NCBI GenBank assembly: GCA_927797885.1 | Contig: OV696605.1 | Span: 967,157-1,031,156, forward strand | Length of the DNA stretch: 64,000 bases | Reading direction: 5' to 3' | DNA from: Gloeomargaritales cyanobacterium VI4D9 | GTDB lineage: Bacteria; Cyanobacteriota; Cyanobacteriia; Gloeomargaritales; Gloeomargaritaceae | Shown here: positions 38,502-48,212 of the stretch, piece after piece | Position numbering within the stretch: position 1 is the first letter of the stretch | Layout of the letters: each line of letters begins with the position of its first letter | Position numbers and translations under genes: made by a program | The notes under the pieces: generated by a model | Told to the model about the DNA's origin: nothing | Database searches by the model: none | The model's input: only the letters and a program-made list of their open reading frames with translations

Positions 38502-38690
38502 CACCCCTATGCCCATAGTACCAAGAATCAGGGATGGGGGTCGCGCCCCTGTAACGTGATTTTCAGAGGAGAGTTGCAAGTAAGTAATGCTATGGCAATC
38601 CTACTTGACTAACCTCAGCTTGCACGCCGTAGGCATACACAAATTTCCTAGAACCAAGTATGGGGTACTGCCCTGCGACCCTGGACTTTT
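38502..38690. repeat. Repeat pair: family C remnant and family A copy 5
   Basis: 38502-38575 keeps a C-type core (GGATGGGGGTCGCGCCCCTG) with decayed ends. 38591-38690 starts TATGGCAATCCTACTTGACTAA and has core GTATGGGGTACTGCCCTGCGACC; its right end is lost. Both share the insert GCACGCCGTAGGCATACA seen in copy 4 (32944-32965). The gap 38438-38795 holds no gene. Confidence 0.65.
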
Positions 38691-38795
38691 TTAAGCATTA
38701 AATGTTTACTCACAATTCAAGTGTAAGCTCTAGAATCTATTGCATCCCCAGGGCGGCTGTGGGTCAATATAAAAGAAACAGTACCGGGAAATGCC

Positions 38796-39335
38796 ATGAC
38801 TACACCGGAGTATGAAGAACTGTTAGCTCAGGGGAGCCAGGTTCAAGGGGCGATGGCACTGCTGAAATGCTACCGTTCGTACCTGGAATTTCTCCCCAGT
38901 ATGCGCCGCCAGGAAGATAGCCTGATCCCCATCGTTTTGCCCTTGGTGCGGCAGGAAGGCCACCTGGTACAACTGCCCTGCGAATTAGCCCTACTCCCCT
39001 GTGACCCCACCTGGCAGGTGAAAACCGACCAGGAAATTCTGGTATTTATGCACCGGGAAGCGGAGGACTTTTCCCAACTGATGAACCGCTGGCGACACAC
39101 CCAAATCATCCTCGGGCGACCCTACGCCTGGGTGATGCCCCCCCGCCACAGCCAGGGCTACAACGAAGGTGCCGAAAAAATTTACCCCCTCTTTGTCCTC
39201 TGGCCGGGTAGCCCCCAACGCATCCGCCAGGGCTTACAGGGAGCCGGTTTGCCTGTGGTGGTCTATACTCAACCCCCCCTCCCCCTCGATTCCGACGACT
39301 ACCCTGACCCGGTGCCCGATAATGACCCGGTGTGA
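38796..39335 (+). CDS. Conserved-looking hypothetical protein
   Basis: 179 residues, soluble, acidic at the C-terminus (LDSDDYPDPVPDNDPV). I do not recognise the family. Central features are IPIVLPLVRQEGHLVQLPCE, two cysteines (PCELALLPCD) and WVMPPRHSQGYNEGAEKIYP. It lies upstream of rpsB on the same strand with a 145-base gap that includes the rpsB promoter and leader. The coding-like composition and single long frame support a real gene. Confidence 0.7.
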   Translation: MTTPEYEELLAQGSQVQGAMALLKCYRSYLEFLPSMRRQEDSLIPIVLPLVRQEGHLVQLPCELALLPCDPTWQVKTDQEILVFMHREAEDFSQLMNRWRHTQIILGRPYAWVMPPRHSQGYNEGAEKIYPLFVLWPGSPQRIRQGLQGAGLPVVVYTQPPLPLDSDDYPDPVPDNDPV

Positions 39336-39384
39336 TTTGTGCAATTGTGCAATTGTTTGTGTAACTGATTAATGAATTTTCTGT

Positions 39385-39390
39385 TATGAT
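39385..39390 (+). promoter_or_regulatory. Candidate -10 box of rpsB
   Basis: TATGAT, about 90 bases before the rpsB start, in an AT-rich stretch (TGTTATGATAAAAAACTG). No good -35 hexamer stands at 17 bases. It would start a leader that contains the whole pseudoknot. Confidence 0.4.
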
Positions 39391-39417
39391 AAAAAACTGT
39401 GCGTTTCATCTTGCCCC

Positions 39418-39475
39418 ATCTGGTTGCTACGGGTGTTCTTTGGGAACCCAACCAGGTGGTTTGAACCCGTAGGAG
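39418..39475 (+). promoter_or_regulatory. rpsB leader pseudoknot (candidate S2 autoregulation site)
   Basis: Stem 1 pairs CTGGTTG (39420-39426) with CAACCAG (39449-39455); two more pairs can extend it outward. Stem 2 pairs CTACGGGT (39427-39434), inside the loop of stem 1, with ACCCGTAG (39465-39472), downstream of stem 1. That is an H-type pseudoknot with perfect 7- and 8-bp stems. The second strand of stem 2 runs into TAGGAG, the Shine-Dalgarno of rpsB, 6 bases before the ATG. Leaders of rpsB in other bacteria carry S2-binding pseudoknots that repress translation; by analogy S2 may do so here. Confidence 0.65.
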
Positions 39476-39480
39476 TCCCC

Positions 39481-40263
39481 ATGTCGCCTGTTTCCCTAGC
39501 CCAACTGTTGGAAGCGGGAGTCCATTTCGGCCACCAAGCCCGCCGCTGGAATCCCAAAATGTCCCCCTACATTTTTGCCGAACGCAACGGGGTGCATATC
39601 ATTGACCTGGTGCAAACCGCCAGCTTGCTCAATGAAGCCTATGAATATATGCGCCGTGCCGCCGAAGCGAACAAGAAGTTTTTATTTATTGGCACCAAAC
39701 GGCAAGCCGCCGGGATTATCGCCCAGGAAGCCGCCCGGTGTGATGCCTACTACGTCAATCAGCGGTGGTTGGGGGGGATGCTCACCAACTGGACGACGAT
39801 CAAATCCCGGGTTGACCGCCTCAAGGAATTGGAACGGCGGGAGGAAACCGGAGCCTTCGACCGTCTGCCCAAAAAGGAGGCGGCGACCCTGCGGCGGGAA
39901 TTGGAACGACTGCGGAAGTATTTGGGGGGCATTAAAATGATGCGGCGACCCCCGGATGTGGTGGTGATCGTGGACCAAAAACGGGAATACAACGCCGTTC
40001 AAGAGTGCCTCAAGCTGAATATCCCAATTGTGTCGCTCCTGGATACCAACTGCGACCCGGACGTGGTGGATGTACCCATTCCCGCCAACGACGATGCTAT
40101 TCGCTCCATTAAATTGATCCTCGGCTCTTTAGCGGATGCCATTTGCGAAGGCAAGCACGGTCAAGTCGGGGCAATCGAGGATGATGGGGTGGATGAAGGA
40201 AGCGACGAAGACCTGCCCTTGGAGGAGGACGAGGGGGACATCCCGGATGAATCCGAAGCCTGA
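39481..40263 (+). CDS. rpsB: 30S ribosomal protein S2
   Basis: 260 residues from the ATG at 39481, set by TAGGAG 6 bases upstream; the frame is open further 5' but that is leader RNA. Family motifs: [47 protein letters not shown] and [17 protein letters not shown]. The tail is acidic ([17 protein letters not shown]), longer than in E. coli S2. tsf follows after 36 bases, the standard rpsB-tsf operon. Confidence 0.98.
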   Translation: MSPVSLAQLLEAGVHFGHQARRWNPKMSPYIFAERNGVHIIDLVQTASLLNEAYEYMRRAAEANKKFLFIGTKRQAAGIIAQEAARCDAYYVNQRWLGGMLTNWTTIKSRVDRLKELERREETGAFDRLPKKEAATLRRELERLRKYLGGIKMMRRPPDVVVIVDQKREYNAVQECLKLNIPIVSLLDTNCDPDVVDVPIPANDDAIRSIKLILGSLADAICEGKHGQVGAIEDDGVDEGSDEDLPLEEDEGDIPDESEA

Positions 40264-40299
40264 ACGGGTTAAAATAAACCAAGTGCAACAGGAGTAGTT

Positions 40300-41070
40300 A
40301 TGGCCGAAGTTTCCGCCCAAATGGTCAAAACCCTCCGGGAAAAAACCGGTGCAGGGATGATGGACTGCAAAAAAGCCCTCCAGCACAGCGAGGGAGACCT
40401 GGATAAGGCCATTGAATTTTTGCGGCAAAAAGGGTTAGCTTCGGCGGAAAAAAAAGCCGGTCGCAGTACCACCGAAGGGCTAATTTACAGCTACATCCAC
40501 ACCGGCAGTAAGCTGGGGGTTTTGTTGGAAATCAATTGCGAAACGGACTTTGTGGCTAAAGGCGAGGACTTCCAGAGTTTGGCGCACAATATCGCCCTGC
40601 AAATTGCCGCTACGGAAAATGTGGAATACGTGGACATGAGCGAGATTCCAGCGGCGGCCATCGAGCGGGAAAAAGCGATTGAGATGGGCAGGGAAGACCT
40701 GGCGAAAAAACCGGAAGCGGTGCGGGAAAAAATTGTCCAAGGTCGGTTGGATAAGCTCTTCAAAGAGCGGTGCCTGCTGGATCAGCCCTACATCAAAGAC
40801 CCGAATATCACCGTGGGGGACTTGATCAAACAGACCATCGCCCGGGTGGGGGAAAATATCCGGGTGCGCCGCTTTACCCGCTATCGCTTAGGAGAGGAAT
40901 TGGCAACCCCAGGGCAACCGGCGGCAGAGCCAACCCCTTCGGAAGCCGCAACCCCAGCACCCCCAGCGGTAGAAACGGAACCGACCCCGGCACCAGTGGC
41001 TGAGACGGTGGAAACCCCTGCAGAACCAGCACCCCAGAAGAAATCCAAATCCAGTTCCAAGAAAAAGTAA
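40300..41070 (+). CDS. tsf: Elongation factor Ts
   Basis: 256 residues. Guanine nucleotide exchange factor for EF-Tu. N-terminal UBA-like domain ([19 protein letters not shown]), the core TDFVA motif in [13 protein letters not shown] and the dimerisation half ([19 protein letters not shown]). Residues about 205-256 are a Pro/Ala/Thr/Glu-rich tail ending in [10 protein letters not shown], not part of the fold. Cyanobacterial EF-Ts is the short form. cobO follows directly. Confidence 0.98.
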   Translation: MAEVSAQMVKTLREKTGAGMMDCKKALQHSEGDLDKAIEFLRQKGLASAEKKAGRSTTEGLIYSYIHTGSKLGVLLEINCETDFVAKGEDFQSLAHNIALQIAATENVEYVDMSEIPAAAIEREKAIEMGREDLAKKPEAVREKIVQGRLDKLFKERCLLDQPYIKDPNITVGDLIKQTIARVGENIRVRRFTRYRLGEELATPGQPAAEPTPSEAATPAPPAVETEPTPAPVAETVETPAEPAPQKKSKSSSKKK

Positions 41071-41071
41071 G

Positions 41072-41671
41072 GTGCTCACCCCGGAGCAGTACCGCCAGAA
41101 AATGCAGCAACGCCAGCGGGTGCAGGCCGAGCGTTTAGCCCAATGCACGGAAAAGGGGCTGGTGATTGTGCATACGGGCGAGGGCAAGGGAAAAACCACC
41201 GCGGCCTTGGGGATGGTACTGCGCTCCCTGGGGCATGGGTATCGGGTGGCGGTGGTGCAGTTTATCAAGGGAGCCTGGTGTCCGGCGGAGCGGCGGGTTT
41301 TGGAGCATTGGTCGGAGCAGATCGTCTGGCACGCCCTGGGGGAAGGCTTTACCTGGGATACCCAAGACCGGGAGCGGGATCGGCAGTGTGCCCAGCACGC
41401 CTGGGAGGTCGCCGGGAATTACCTGAAAAATCCAGACTATTATTTAACTGTCCTGGATGAGGTGAATGTGGCACTCAAGCTGGGTTATTTAGACATTCAT
41501 CAGGTATTGGCGGATTTAGCGGCCAAGCCCCCCCATACCCATGTGGTGTTGACCGGACGGGGTGCCCCCCCGGAATTGATTGACCATGCGGACCTAGTGA
41601 CGGAGATGACCCTGCGGAAGCACCCATTTCGTTCCCAGGGGGTCAAGGCGCAGGCCGGGATCGAATACTAG
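41072..41671 (+). CDS. cobO: Cob(I)alamin adenosyltransferase, CobO/BtuR type
   Basis: 199 residues, starting at GTG 41072, one base after the tsf stop. It adenosylates corrinoids in B12 synthesis or salvage. The P-loop is HTGEGKGKTTAAL; VVQFIKGAW, LTVLDEVNVALKLGYLD and VVLTGRGAPPELIDHADLVT are family blocks. An inner ATG (residue 11) would remove an N-terminal helix that helps cover the active site. It follows tsf closely enough for readthrough, although the functions are unrelated. Confidence 0.94.
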   Translation: MLTPEQYRQKMQQRQRVQAERLAQCTEKGLVIVHTGEGKGKTTAALGMVLRSLGHGYRVAVVQFIKGAWCPAERRVLEHWSEQIVWHALGEGFTWDTQDRERDRQCAQHAWEVAGNYLKNPDYYLTVLDEVNVALKLGYLDIHQVLADLAAKPPHTHVVLTGRGAPPELIDHADLVTEMTLRKHPFRSQGVKAQAGIEY

Positions 41672-41729
41672 GGGCAACGGATGAGGTTCCCGGCGGCGTG
41701 GATGACCGGCGATAGGGGGAGGGCAGTCA

Positions 41730-43052
41730 ATGGCTAAATTTACCTCATCCCGTCTGCGGCAATGGCTGAAGTGGTTGAAGCCAGGATTATTGGTCAAACG
41801 CTGGCTGGTGGTGAGTTTTATCGGGGCGGTGTTGGTCGTGCTGGGGCTGTCCATTTCCCTGCGCCTCACCCCGGTGAATAGTTTTTTGCAATTGATCGAA
41901 AGTGTCCTGCGGGGGTTGGCGACCGTGATCCCCAGCTATATTTCCGGGCCGGTGGCAATTTTGACGGGGATTGGGTTGATCATTTGGAGCCAGACCCGCT
42001 CCCTGGGGAGTCTAAGCGAGGCATTACGGCCCGAAGGGGAACAGGCTTTGGTGGATGTGCTAATTGCCCAACGCCAGCGCAACCGGGGGCCCAAAATTGT
42101 TGCCCTGGGGGGAGGAACGGGCTTATCCCGGCTTCTACGGGGCTTGAAAGCCTACAGCAGTAATATCACCGCCATTGTTACCGTTGCCGATGACGGGGGT
42201 TCCTCCGGGCGACTGCGGCGGGAGGTGGGGGTCCTGCCACCGGGGGACATTCGCAACTGTTTGGCGGCGTTGGCTCGGGAGGAGCAACTGTTAACGGAAT
42301 TATTTCAATATCGGTTCGAGTCCGGGGAAGGGTTGAGTGGGCACAGTTTTGGGAATTTGTACCTGACCGCCCTCACCACCATCACGGGCAATTTGGAACA
42401 GGCCATTGCCGCTAGTTCCCGGGTATTGGCGGTGCGGGGGCAAGTCCTGCCAGCGACGATGGCGGATGTGCATCTGTGGGCGGAATTGGCGGACGGGCGG
42501 CGCATTGAGGGGGAATCCCAAATCCCCAAAGCCAGAGGGCAAATTGTCCGCATTGGCTGTACCCCCGCCCATCCCCCGGCCTTACCCAGGGCGATTGAAG
42601 CCATTGAGGAGGCGGATTTGATTTTGGTCGGGCCGGGAAGCCTTTACACCAGTGTGATTCCCAACCTGCTGGTGCCGGCCATCACCCAGGCGATTGCCCG
42701 GGCGACGGTGCCCCGCATTTACATTTGCAATGCCATGACTGAACCGGGGGAAACCCAGGGTTACCGGGTGTCCGACCACCTACGCGCCATCGAACGGGTG
42801 ACGGGGCAACGGATTTTTGATGTGGTCTTGGTGCAAAAAAAAGCCCCTTCCGCCCAGGCGTTACAACGGTATGCCCAGGTGGGGGCGGGGTTTGTGGAAT
42901 TGGACCGGGAGGCGGTGATCAAAATGGGCTATCGCTTAATTCTGGCGGATGTGATCCAAGAGGACCCGGAAAAAGCCCAGGTACAACACCACTCCCAACG
43001 GCTGGCACACGTCCTCATGCGTTGGTATAGCCGGGTACAGGCATGGTGGTAG
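41730..43052 (+). CDS. yvcK: YvcK/CofD-like protein with N-terminal membrane anchor
   Basis: 440 residues. Residues about 20-45 and 70-90 are hydrophobic, then a CofD/UPF0052 domain begins at [19 protein letters not shown], with [40 protein letters not shown] and [16 protein letters not shown]. In Bacillus YvcK is needed for gluconeogenic growth and cell shape and binds UDP-sugars. The membrane-anchored form is common in cyanobacteria. The tsaE gene overlaps its end by 10 bases. Confidence 0.93.
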   Translation: MAKFTSSRLRQWLKWLKPGLLVKRWLVVSFIGAVLVVLGLSISLRLTPVNSFLQLIESVLRGLATVIPSYISGPVAILTGIGLIIWSQTRSLGSLSEALRPEGEQALVDVLIAQRQRNRGPKIVALGGGTGLSRLLRGLKAYSSNITAIVTVADDGGSSGRLRREVGVLPPGDIRNCLAALAREEQLLTELFQYRFESGEGLSGHSFGNLYLTALTTITGNLEQAIAASSRVLAVRGQVLPATMADVHLWAELADGRRIEGESQIPKARGQIVRIGCTPAHPPALPRAIEAIEEADLILVGPGSLYTSVIPNLLVPAITQAIARATVPRIYICNAMTEPGETQGYRVSDHLRAIERVTGQRIFDVVLVQKKAPSAQALQRYAQVGAGFVELDREAVIKMGYRLILADVIQEDPEKAQVQHHSQRLAHVLMRWYSRVQAWW

Positions 43053-43513
43053 CATTGCCCAGCCCAGCGGCCACCATCAGCTTGGGGGAAGCTCTGGGTC
43101 GTATGTTACCCGCCGGGGCTATCCTGTTATTACAAGGGGATTTGGGCAGTGGCAAAACCACCCTGGTTCAGGGACTCGCCCAGGGGTTAGGCATCACGGC
43201 ACCCGTCACCAGCCCCACCTTTGCCCTGATCCAGGAATACCCGGAGGGACGCATCCCCCTCTATCACTTGGATTTGTACCGCCTTAATACTTCCGAAGTA
43301 CAGCAATTATACCCGGAATATTACTGGCAGGAAGCGGCACCGGGGATCGTGGCGATTGAGTGGCCGGAACGACTGCCCACCTGGCCGTCTAGTTACCTGC
43401 ATTTGTCCTGGCAAAGTATGGCATCCGGGCGGCAGGTGACCCTAACGGCACAGGGGACAGCACCGCAATCATGGCTTCAGTGCTTACCGTCGCAGATGGG
43501 AAAATTAGACTAG
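43043..43513 (+). CDS. tsaE: tRNA threonylcarbamoyladenosine biosynthesis ATPase TsaE
   Basis: 156 residues from the ATG at 43043, overlapping the yvcK stop. TsaE is the ATPase that resets the TsaB-TsaD complex making t6A37 in tRNA. P-loop [15 protein letters not shown], then [21 protein letters not shown] and [10 protein letters not shown]. The length is standard. Coupled translation with yvcK is likely. Confidence 0.95.
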   Translation: MVVALPSPAATISLGEALGRMLPAGAILLLQGDLGSGKTTLVQGLAQGLGITAPVTSPTFALIQEYPEGRIPLYHLDLYRLNTSEVQQLYPEYYWQEAAPGIVAIEWPERLPTWPSSYLHLSWQSMASGRQVTLTAQGTAPQSWLQCLPSQMGKLD

Positions 43514-43542
43514 CATGAAAAAAGCAGTTTATTTTTAAGCCT

Positions 43543-44940
43543 ATGAATGCCTGGTCAACTTGGTGGGAAAACCAATGGCGCACCCTTAAACTTTGGTGGC
43601 GGAGTTTGGTGCGGGTGTTGGCGGATTTGCGCTTAGCAATTAGCCTGCTGTTGGTAATTGCCGTCGCCAGTATCAGCGGTACGGTAATTGAACAGGGGGA
43701 GACGGTCAAATTTTACCAAGAAAACTACCCAGAACACCCGGCTCTATTTGGATTTTTGACCTGGAAATTTATCCTTAATACTGGGCTAGACCATGTGTAT
43801 CAAACCTGGTGGTATTTGAGTTTATTGATCCTCTTTGGAGCCAGTTTATTGGCTTGTACTTCCCTGCGCCAGTGGCCCGCCCTCAAAGTTGCCCGCCAAT
43901 GGTATTACTACCAGCGACCGGAACAGATTTTACGATTGAATTTAAGTCAAGCCTGCCCGGAAATTCCTATTTCTGAATTAGCAGTCATTTTGCGGCAAAA
44001 AGGCTATTGGGTGGCACTGGAAAATGAGAAACTTTACGCCCGGAAAGGGTTGGTGGGCAAAATTGGCCCGATTGTGGTTCATGCCAGTTTAGTGGTGATT
44101 TTAATTGGGGGCTTCGTTGGGGCATTGACCGGTTTTTTAGCCCAGGAATTAGTCCCGAGTGGTCAGGATTTTCAACTCAAAAAAGTCATTGAAGCGGGAG
44201 CATGGGTACGGCGTTTACCCCCGATCCAGGGGCGGGTTCATCGGTTTTGGATTGACTATACCCCCAGTGGCGAAATTGACCAGTTCTACACGGATTTGGG
44301 ATTAGTCAATGCCGACGGAGAAGAAGTTATCCGCAAGACTATTCATGTGAATGAACCATTGCGGTGGCGGGGGTTAACCTTCTATCAAACCAGTTGGGGG
44401 ATTCACGGGGTACGTTTGCAGTTTAACAATAGCCCGATTTTAGAACTGCCGGTTGCCCCATTTACGGCGGGAAATGGTCGCAAATTGTGGGGAACCTGGT
44501 TACCCCTGAAACCGGATTTGAGCGAGGGGGTTTCATTAGTCATTCCCGACCTACAGGGATTATTTTTACTCTACGACCAACAGGGTCAATTATTAACCAC
44601 GGGTCGGGTGGGTACACCGGTACTAATTGGTGGGGTGAATTTACTGCTCACTGAATTAGTTGGTAGTACGGGTTTGCAAATCAAATCTGACCCAGGCGTA
44701 CCCATTGTTTATCTCGGTTTTGCCGGTTTGATGGTGGGGGTCATGATGAGTTATGTTTCCCATAGTCAACTGTGGGGATTACAAGCAGATAAACGGCTAT
44801 ATCTTGGGGGCAAAACCAATCGAGCCCAGGTCACATTTGAGCGGGAATTTCTGGAAATTTTGCAACAATTACAATCCGAAATTCCTGCCCAACCAGGGGT
44901 CAAAAATTCTATTTCCCCAATGGCACTTCCCCCAGGATAA
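43543..44940 (+). CDS. ccs1: Cytochrome c biogenesis protein Ccs1/ResB
   Basis: 465 residues. System II heme delivery and assembly for c-type cytochromes on the lumenal side; partner of CcsA. Transmembrane segments: about 25-48 (LADLRLAISLLLVIAVASIS), 80-105, 175-200 (HASLVVILIGGFVGALTGF) and about 395-415, with a large lumenal domain between the third and fourth. It serves psbV, psbV2 and cytochrome f or c6. ccsA is not in the window. It begins 29 bases after tsaE. Confidence 0.93.
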   Translation: MNAWSTWWENQWRTLKLWWRSLVRVLADLRLAISLLLVIAVASISGTVIEQGETVKFYQENYPEHPALFGFLTWKFILNTGLDHVYQTWWYLSLLILFGASLLACTSLRQWPALKVARQWYYYQRPEQILRLNLSQACPEIPISELAVILRQKGYWVALENEKLYARKGLVGKIGPIVVHASLVVILIGGFVGALTGFLAQELVPSGQDFQLKKVIEAGAWVRRLPPIQGRVHRFWIDYTPSGEIDQFYTDLGLVNADGEEVIRKTIHVNEPLRWRGLTFYQTSWGIHGVRLQFNNSPILELPVAPFTAGNGRKLWGTWLPLKPDLSEGVSLVIPDLQGLFLLYDQQGQLLTTGRVGTPVLIGGVNLLLTELVGSTGLQIKSDPGVPIVYLGFAGLMVGVMMSYVSHSQLWGLQADKRLYLGGKTNRAQVTFEREFLEILQQLQSEIPAQPGVKNSISPMALPPG

Positions 44941-44980
44941 AAAACGGGGGCATTTCGGTGAGGGATGAGAATTGCAAAGA

Positions 44981-45082
44981 TATAGCAATCCTCACTTGAT
45001 TAGCGAACGGAAATTCCCCAAAACCAATCACGGGGGCGGTGCCCCTGCGACCCCTGTTCTATTCTCATTTAGGATTTCTATA
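44981..45082. repeat. Family A repeat, copy 6
   Basis: 102 bp, TATAGCAATCCTCACTTG to AGGATTTCTATA. Core CGGGGGCGGTGCCCCTGCGA. It occupies the gap between ccs1 and the LivM-type permease, downstream of one gene and upstream of the other. Confidence 0.85.
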
Positions 45083-45231
45083 GCACTCCCCCCCTATCAA
45101 CCATCGAAACATCCATCCATTGCCCCTGCCCCAAATTGGATGTGCCGGTTGCGCTGTTAGGACGGGGAGATGGGGCGCATTCACAATTCCAGTACAATAC
45201 AATATTTATTGATGTTGTGTTCTCCTCAAAC

Positions 45232-46290
45232 ATGTTTACCAATTATCTGATTTTTTTAGCTCTCAACACAGGTATTTTTGCCTTGTTCAGTTTGGGGTTA
45301 AATCTCCAGTGGGGGGTGACGGGATTAATTAATTTTGGTCATGTGGCATTTATGACGGTGGGGGCTTATACTACTGTGTTGCTAACCCTCCGGGGAATCC
45401 CCTGGTTTTGGGCGATGACCATAGGAACACTACTGGCAGGTATATTGGCCATTATTTTAGGATTGACTACCCTACGATTACGGGAAGACTACTTAGCCAT
45501 TGTCACCATTGGTACGTCGGAGTTGGTACGTTTAATTGCCCTGAATGAACAGTGGTTAACCCGAGGGGCATTAGGACTCTTTAGTTATCCACTTCCTTGG
45601 CAGGGATCATGGAGCCGCTGGCCTGCGATTTTGCTCTGGACGGTGCTATTTGGGGTGAGTTTGCGGCAATTATGCTATGCCATGCGGATACCCATTTGGT
45701 TCAAAAGATTATTGATTTTAGGGGTGGCAATTTTATTTCTTACTATCTATCTTGCCGGACTAACAACCCTTTACCAGGGGGATTACAAGGTAAGGTTATT
45801 GGTGCTACTAGCCAGTGCTTTGTTGGGTACATTTTTACTTTTAGAACAGTTAAGTCATTCCCCTTGGGGGCGATTACTCAAGGCAATTCGAGAGGATGAA
45901 TTAGCCGCTCAAGCTTTGGGGAAAAATGTATTCATTTACAAATTACATAGTCTGATTTTAGGGGGTATGATTGGGGGAATTAGTGGGGCATTTTATGCGT
46001 GGCAATTAACTTTTATTAATCCTGAATCTTTCGTGCCTTTGATCACCTTTCAAGCCTGGATGATTGTGATTATTGGCGGCGGTGGCAACCATGTGGGAAC
46101 CCTCTTGGGAGCGTTGATTTTTTGGGCGTATGATTCCCTCACCCGCTTTGTTCTTCCGGCTTTGATCCCCCTCGATGGTGGCCGTATGGGTGCCCTACGG
46201 GTGATGATCATTGGGCTTTTACTGATTTTAGTATTGGTCTGGCGACCCCAAGGTTTGCTCGGAAAGAAAGCAGAATTGACCCTGAATTGA
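45232..46290 (+). CDS. LivM-type branched-chain/neutral amino acid ABC transporter permease
   Basis: About 352 residues from the ATG at 45232; the frame is open 96 bases further 5', but that reads through noncoding sequence. About nine or ten TM segments. Family blocks: FSLGLNLQWGVTGLINFGHV, LREDYLAIVTIGTSELVRLI, AIREDELAAQALGKN and the C-terminal PQGLLGKK. It imports amino acids with a LivH-type partner, two ATPases and a binding protein, none of which are here. NatC/NatD-type N-I transporter subunits are cyanobacterial relatives. No clear Shine-Dalgarno. Confidence 0.9.
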   Translation: MFTNYLIFLALNTGIFALFSLGLNLQWGVTGLINFGHVAFMTVGAYTTVLLTLRGIPWFWAMTIGTLLAGILAIILGLTTLRLREDYLAIVTIGTSELVRLIALNEQWLTRGALGLFSYPLPWQGSWSRWPAILLWTVLFGVSLRQLCYAMRIPIWFKRLLILGVAILFLTIYLAGLTTLYQGDYKVRLLVLLASALLGTFLLLEQLSHSPWGRLLKAIREDELAAQALGKNVFIYKLHSLILGGMIGGISGAFYAWQLTFINPESFVPLITFQAWMIVIIGGGGNHVGTLLGALIFWAYDSLTRFVLPALIPLDGGRMGALRVMIIGLLLILVLVWRPQGLLGKKAELTLN

Positions 46291-46533
46291 CCTCGGATTA
46301 GTGGAAGCAGGGCACCCTCTGACTTTGTAATGACTTTTTAGTGAAGGGGATTTTTTCAACAGTCTTAATCTCAGATTAACCGGGTTTACAAATCGAATTT
46401 TTATGGTTAGTATTAATATAGCCGGTGTTATCTAGAGCTATGATATTCTGGTTCGCTCTGACGTGTAATGCTCCATAACACCGGGCAACATCTTAGGCTC
46501 TTCTGCGTGACTATTCTTGCTCATTGTTCAAGG
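46291..46533. other. Gene-free stretch after the permease gene
   Basis: No gene, hairpin terminator or repeat family member was recognised in this interval. The next 115 bases are a family D repeat. Confidence 0.5.
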
Positions 46534-46648
46534 TACAGCCTATTAAGGGGTTAGGGGATGCAGTTGTTAACCCACTTGCTTTAACCTCCTTGAGGTTCAA
46601 CTTTGGAAACGGGATTTTTTGTATCCTTTAATCTGTGAACAGGCTATA
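46534..46648. repeat. Family D repeat, copy 2
   Basis: 115 bp, ends TACAGCCT and AGGCTATA. Inner landmarks GGGGATGCAGTTGTTAA, CCACTTGC and TTTTTTGTATCCTTTAAT match copy 1. A short TTGGAAGTGCCTTT just after it resembles a family C end. Confidence 0.8.
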
Positions 46649-46725
46649 TTTTTGGAAGTGCCTTTATCCGTAGAACGCTTTATTTATCAGTAAAATTGAA
46701 GTAGGTACTTGATTTGCTTAATGCA

Positions 46726-47322
46726 ATGACTTCAGCCAATCATGGGCTCCGGTGGACAATGCGGGATGTGGAAGCTCTGCCCGATAACGAGTGGATTCGC
46801 TACGAAATTATTGATGGCGAACTGTACGTGACCCGTGCCCCCCACCATCGCCACCAATACACGGTTGGGCGGATTTTTGCCCTGCTGGATGCCTGGTCTC
46901 GCCAAACCGGATTGGGGGAACCTTCCATCATGCCGGGGTTGATTTTTTCTGACTCGGATAATGTGGCACCGGATGTGGCGTGGTTGAGCTATGGGCGGTT
47001 GCGGCATCTCCAGGATGAGGTTGGGCATTTTCGGGGTGCGCCGGAATTGGTGGTGGAGGTGCTGTCCCCCGGCAAAGCCAATGAAGACCGGGATCGCTTG
47101 GCGAAATTGAAGCTTTATTCCCGGCAGGGGGTGCAGGAATACTGGATCGTTGACCCGGTGACCCAACAGGTGGAATTGTACCGACGGGAACAGGCGCAGT
47201 TGGTGCGCTTTGCCACCCTCTTCCCACCGGATGAGTTGACTTCGCCGATATTGCCGGGGTTTCGCTGTACCGTCGCTGAGGTGTTTACCAGCCGGGCAGA
47301 GTCGTATAATACGGGCAGTTGA
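46726..47322 (+). CDS. Uma2 family (DUF820) protein
   Basis: About 198 residues ([20 protein letters not shown]). Predicted PD-(D/E)XK nuclease-like protein with [20 protein letters not shown], the [12 protein letters not shown] strand, [20 protein letters not shown] and [16 protein letters not shown], the typical metal-site order. It differs clearly from the three tandem copies near 28 kb and is a separate subfamily. It ends 13 bases before the pentapeptide protein gene on the same strand. Confidence 0.9.
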   Translation: MTSANHGLRWTMRDVEALPDNEWIRYEIIDGELYVTRAPHHRHQYTVGRIFALLDAWSRQTGLGEPSIMPGLIFSDSDNVAPDVAWLSYGRLRHLQDEVGHFRGAPELVVEVLSPGKANEDRDRLAKLKLYSRQGVQEYWIVDPVTQQVELYRREQAQLVRFATLFPPDELTSPILPGFRCTVAEVFTSRAESYNTGS

Positions 47323-47335
47323 GTGGGAGAACATC

Positions 47336-47809
47336 ATGGGTTGGTGGGGGCGTTGCTTGGCTTTAGGGCTGGCACTGTGGTTCTTCTTCCTGAGTCCGGT
47401 GGGGGCGGAAGATTACAACAAACGTTCCTTGATTGGCATGAATTTTGCGGGACAGGATTTAACCGATTCCAGTTTTGTGAAAGCCGTCCTGCGGCAGGCC
47501 AATTTCCAGGGGGCGGACTTGCGGGGGGTGAGTTTTTTTGGGGCGAACCTCGATGGCGCCAATTTGGCCGGGGCAAATCTCACGGGAGCAACCCTTGATA
47601 CGGCTTTAATGACCCGCACGAACTTGCAAAATGCGATTTTGACCGGAGCCTACGCCTATTTGACCAATTTCAAAGGGGCAGAGATCACGGGGGCAGATTT
47701 TAGCAATGTCATTCTGCGACGGGATGCCCAAATGCTGTTGTGTGAACGAGCGAGTGGGGTGAATCCAGTCACCGGCGTAGCAACCCGGGAGAGTTTGGGA
47801 TGTGAGTAG
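47336..47809 (+). CDS. Lumenal pentapeptide-repeat protein
   Basis: 157 residues. Signal peptide (about 1-24, ending VGAE). Residues about 30-125 are A(D/N)LxG-type pentapeptides ([39 protein letters not shown]), forming a right-handed beta helix. The tail [16 protein letters not shown] ... [10 protein letters not shown] has two cysteines that could pair. The architecture matches thylakoid-lumen pentapeptide proteins of cyanobacteria and chloroplasts (TL15/TL17-like), whose function is unknown. Confidence 0.88.
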   Translation: MGWWGRCLALGLALWFFFLSPVGAEDYNKRSLIGMNFAGQDLTDSSFVKAVLRQANFQGADLRGVSFFGANLDGANLAGANLTGATLDTALMTRTNLQNAILTGAYAYLTNFKGAEITGADFSNVILRRDAQMLLCERASGVNPVTGVATRESLGCE

Positions 47810-47909
47810 TGCCATCTAAGGAATTTTTTGTTAGTTCAATATTATTACAAAAGTCTCCATCGGTGGTTAACAGAGTGGGGCTCGTTGCATAGGTTAAGCA
47901 TGGACAGAG

Positions 47910-48053
47910 GTGGCAATCCTAACTGAGTATGGCAATGCCGCACTATCGCTATCAGAACAGGGGTCGCAGGGGCACTGCCCCCGTCCTTGGTTCTGGGAAA
48001 TTTCTGTGTGCCTGTAGCACGCAAGCGAACGTTCCTCGAGTGGGATTGCCATA
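47910..48053. repeat. Family A repeat, copy 7
   Basis: About 144 bp, TGGCAATCCTAACTGAGTATGG to GGGATTGCCATA. Core GCAGGGGCACTGCCCCCG. It carries the GTAGCACGCAAGCGAACG insert resembling those of copies 4 and 5 and lies upstream of hpf/lrtA. Confidence 0.8.
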
Positions 48054-48212
48054 GCGTACCGTCTGAATAGATTTTCATTCATTTCAAGACCTCTAAATTT
48101 TTGAGTGGGCGGGGAGTAAGATTTTCTTTAGGATTTGGGTTAAAAATTTCTGCAATCCTTAGGTGAGGTTAACGACAGATTACAAGAAGTTAAAGACTCC
48201 GAAAGGGAAGGT

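Noticed and set aside
44972-45160. Short ORF containing GGGAPATPVLFS
   Set aside because: It translates a family A repeat; the same peptide pattern appears at 47845-48078 for the same reason.
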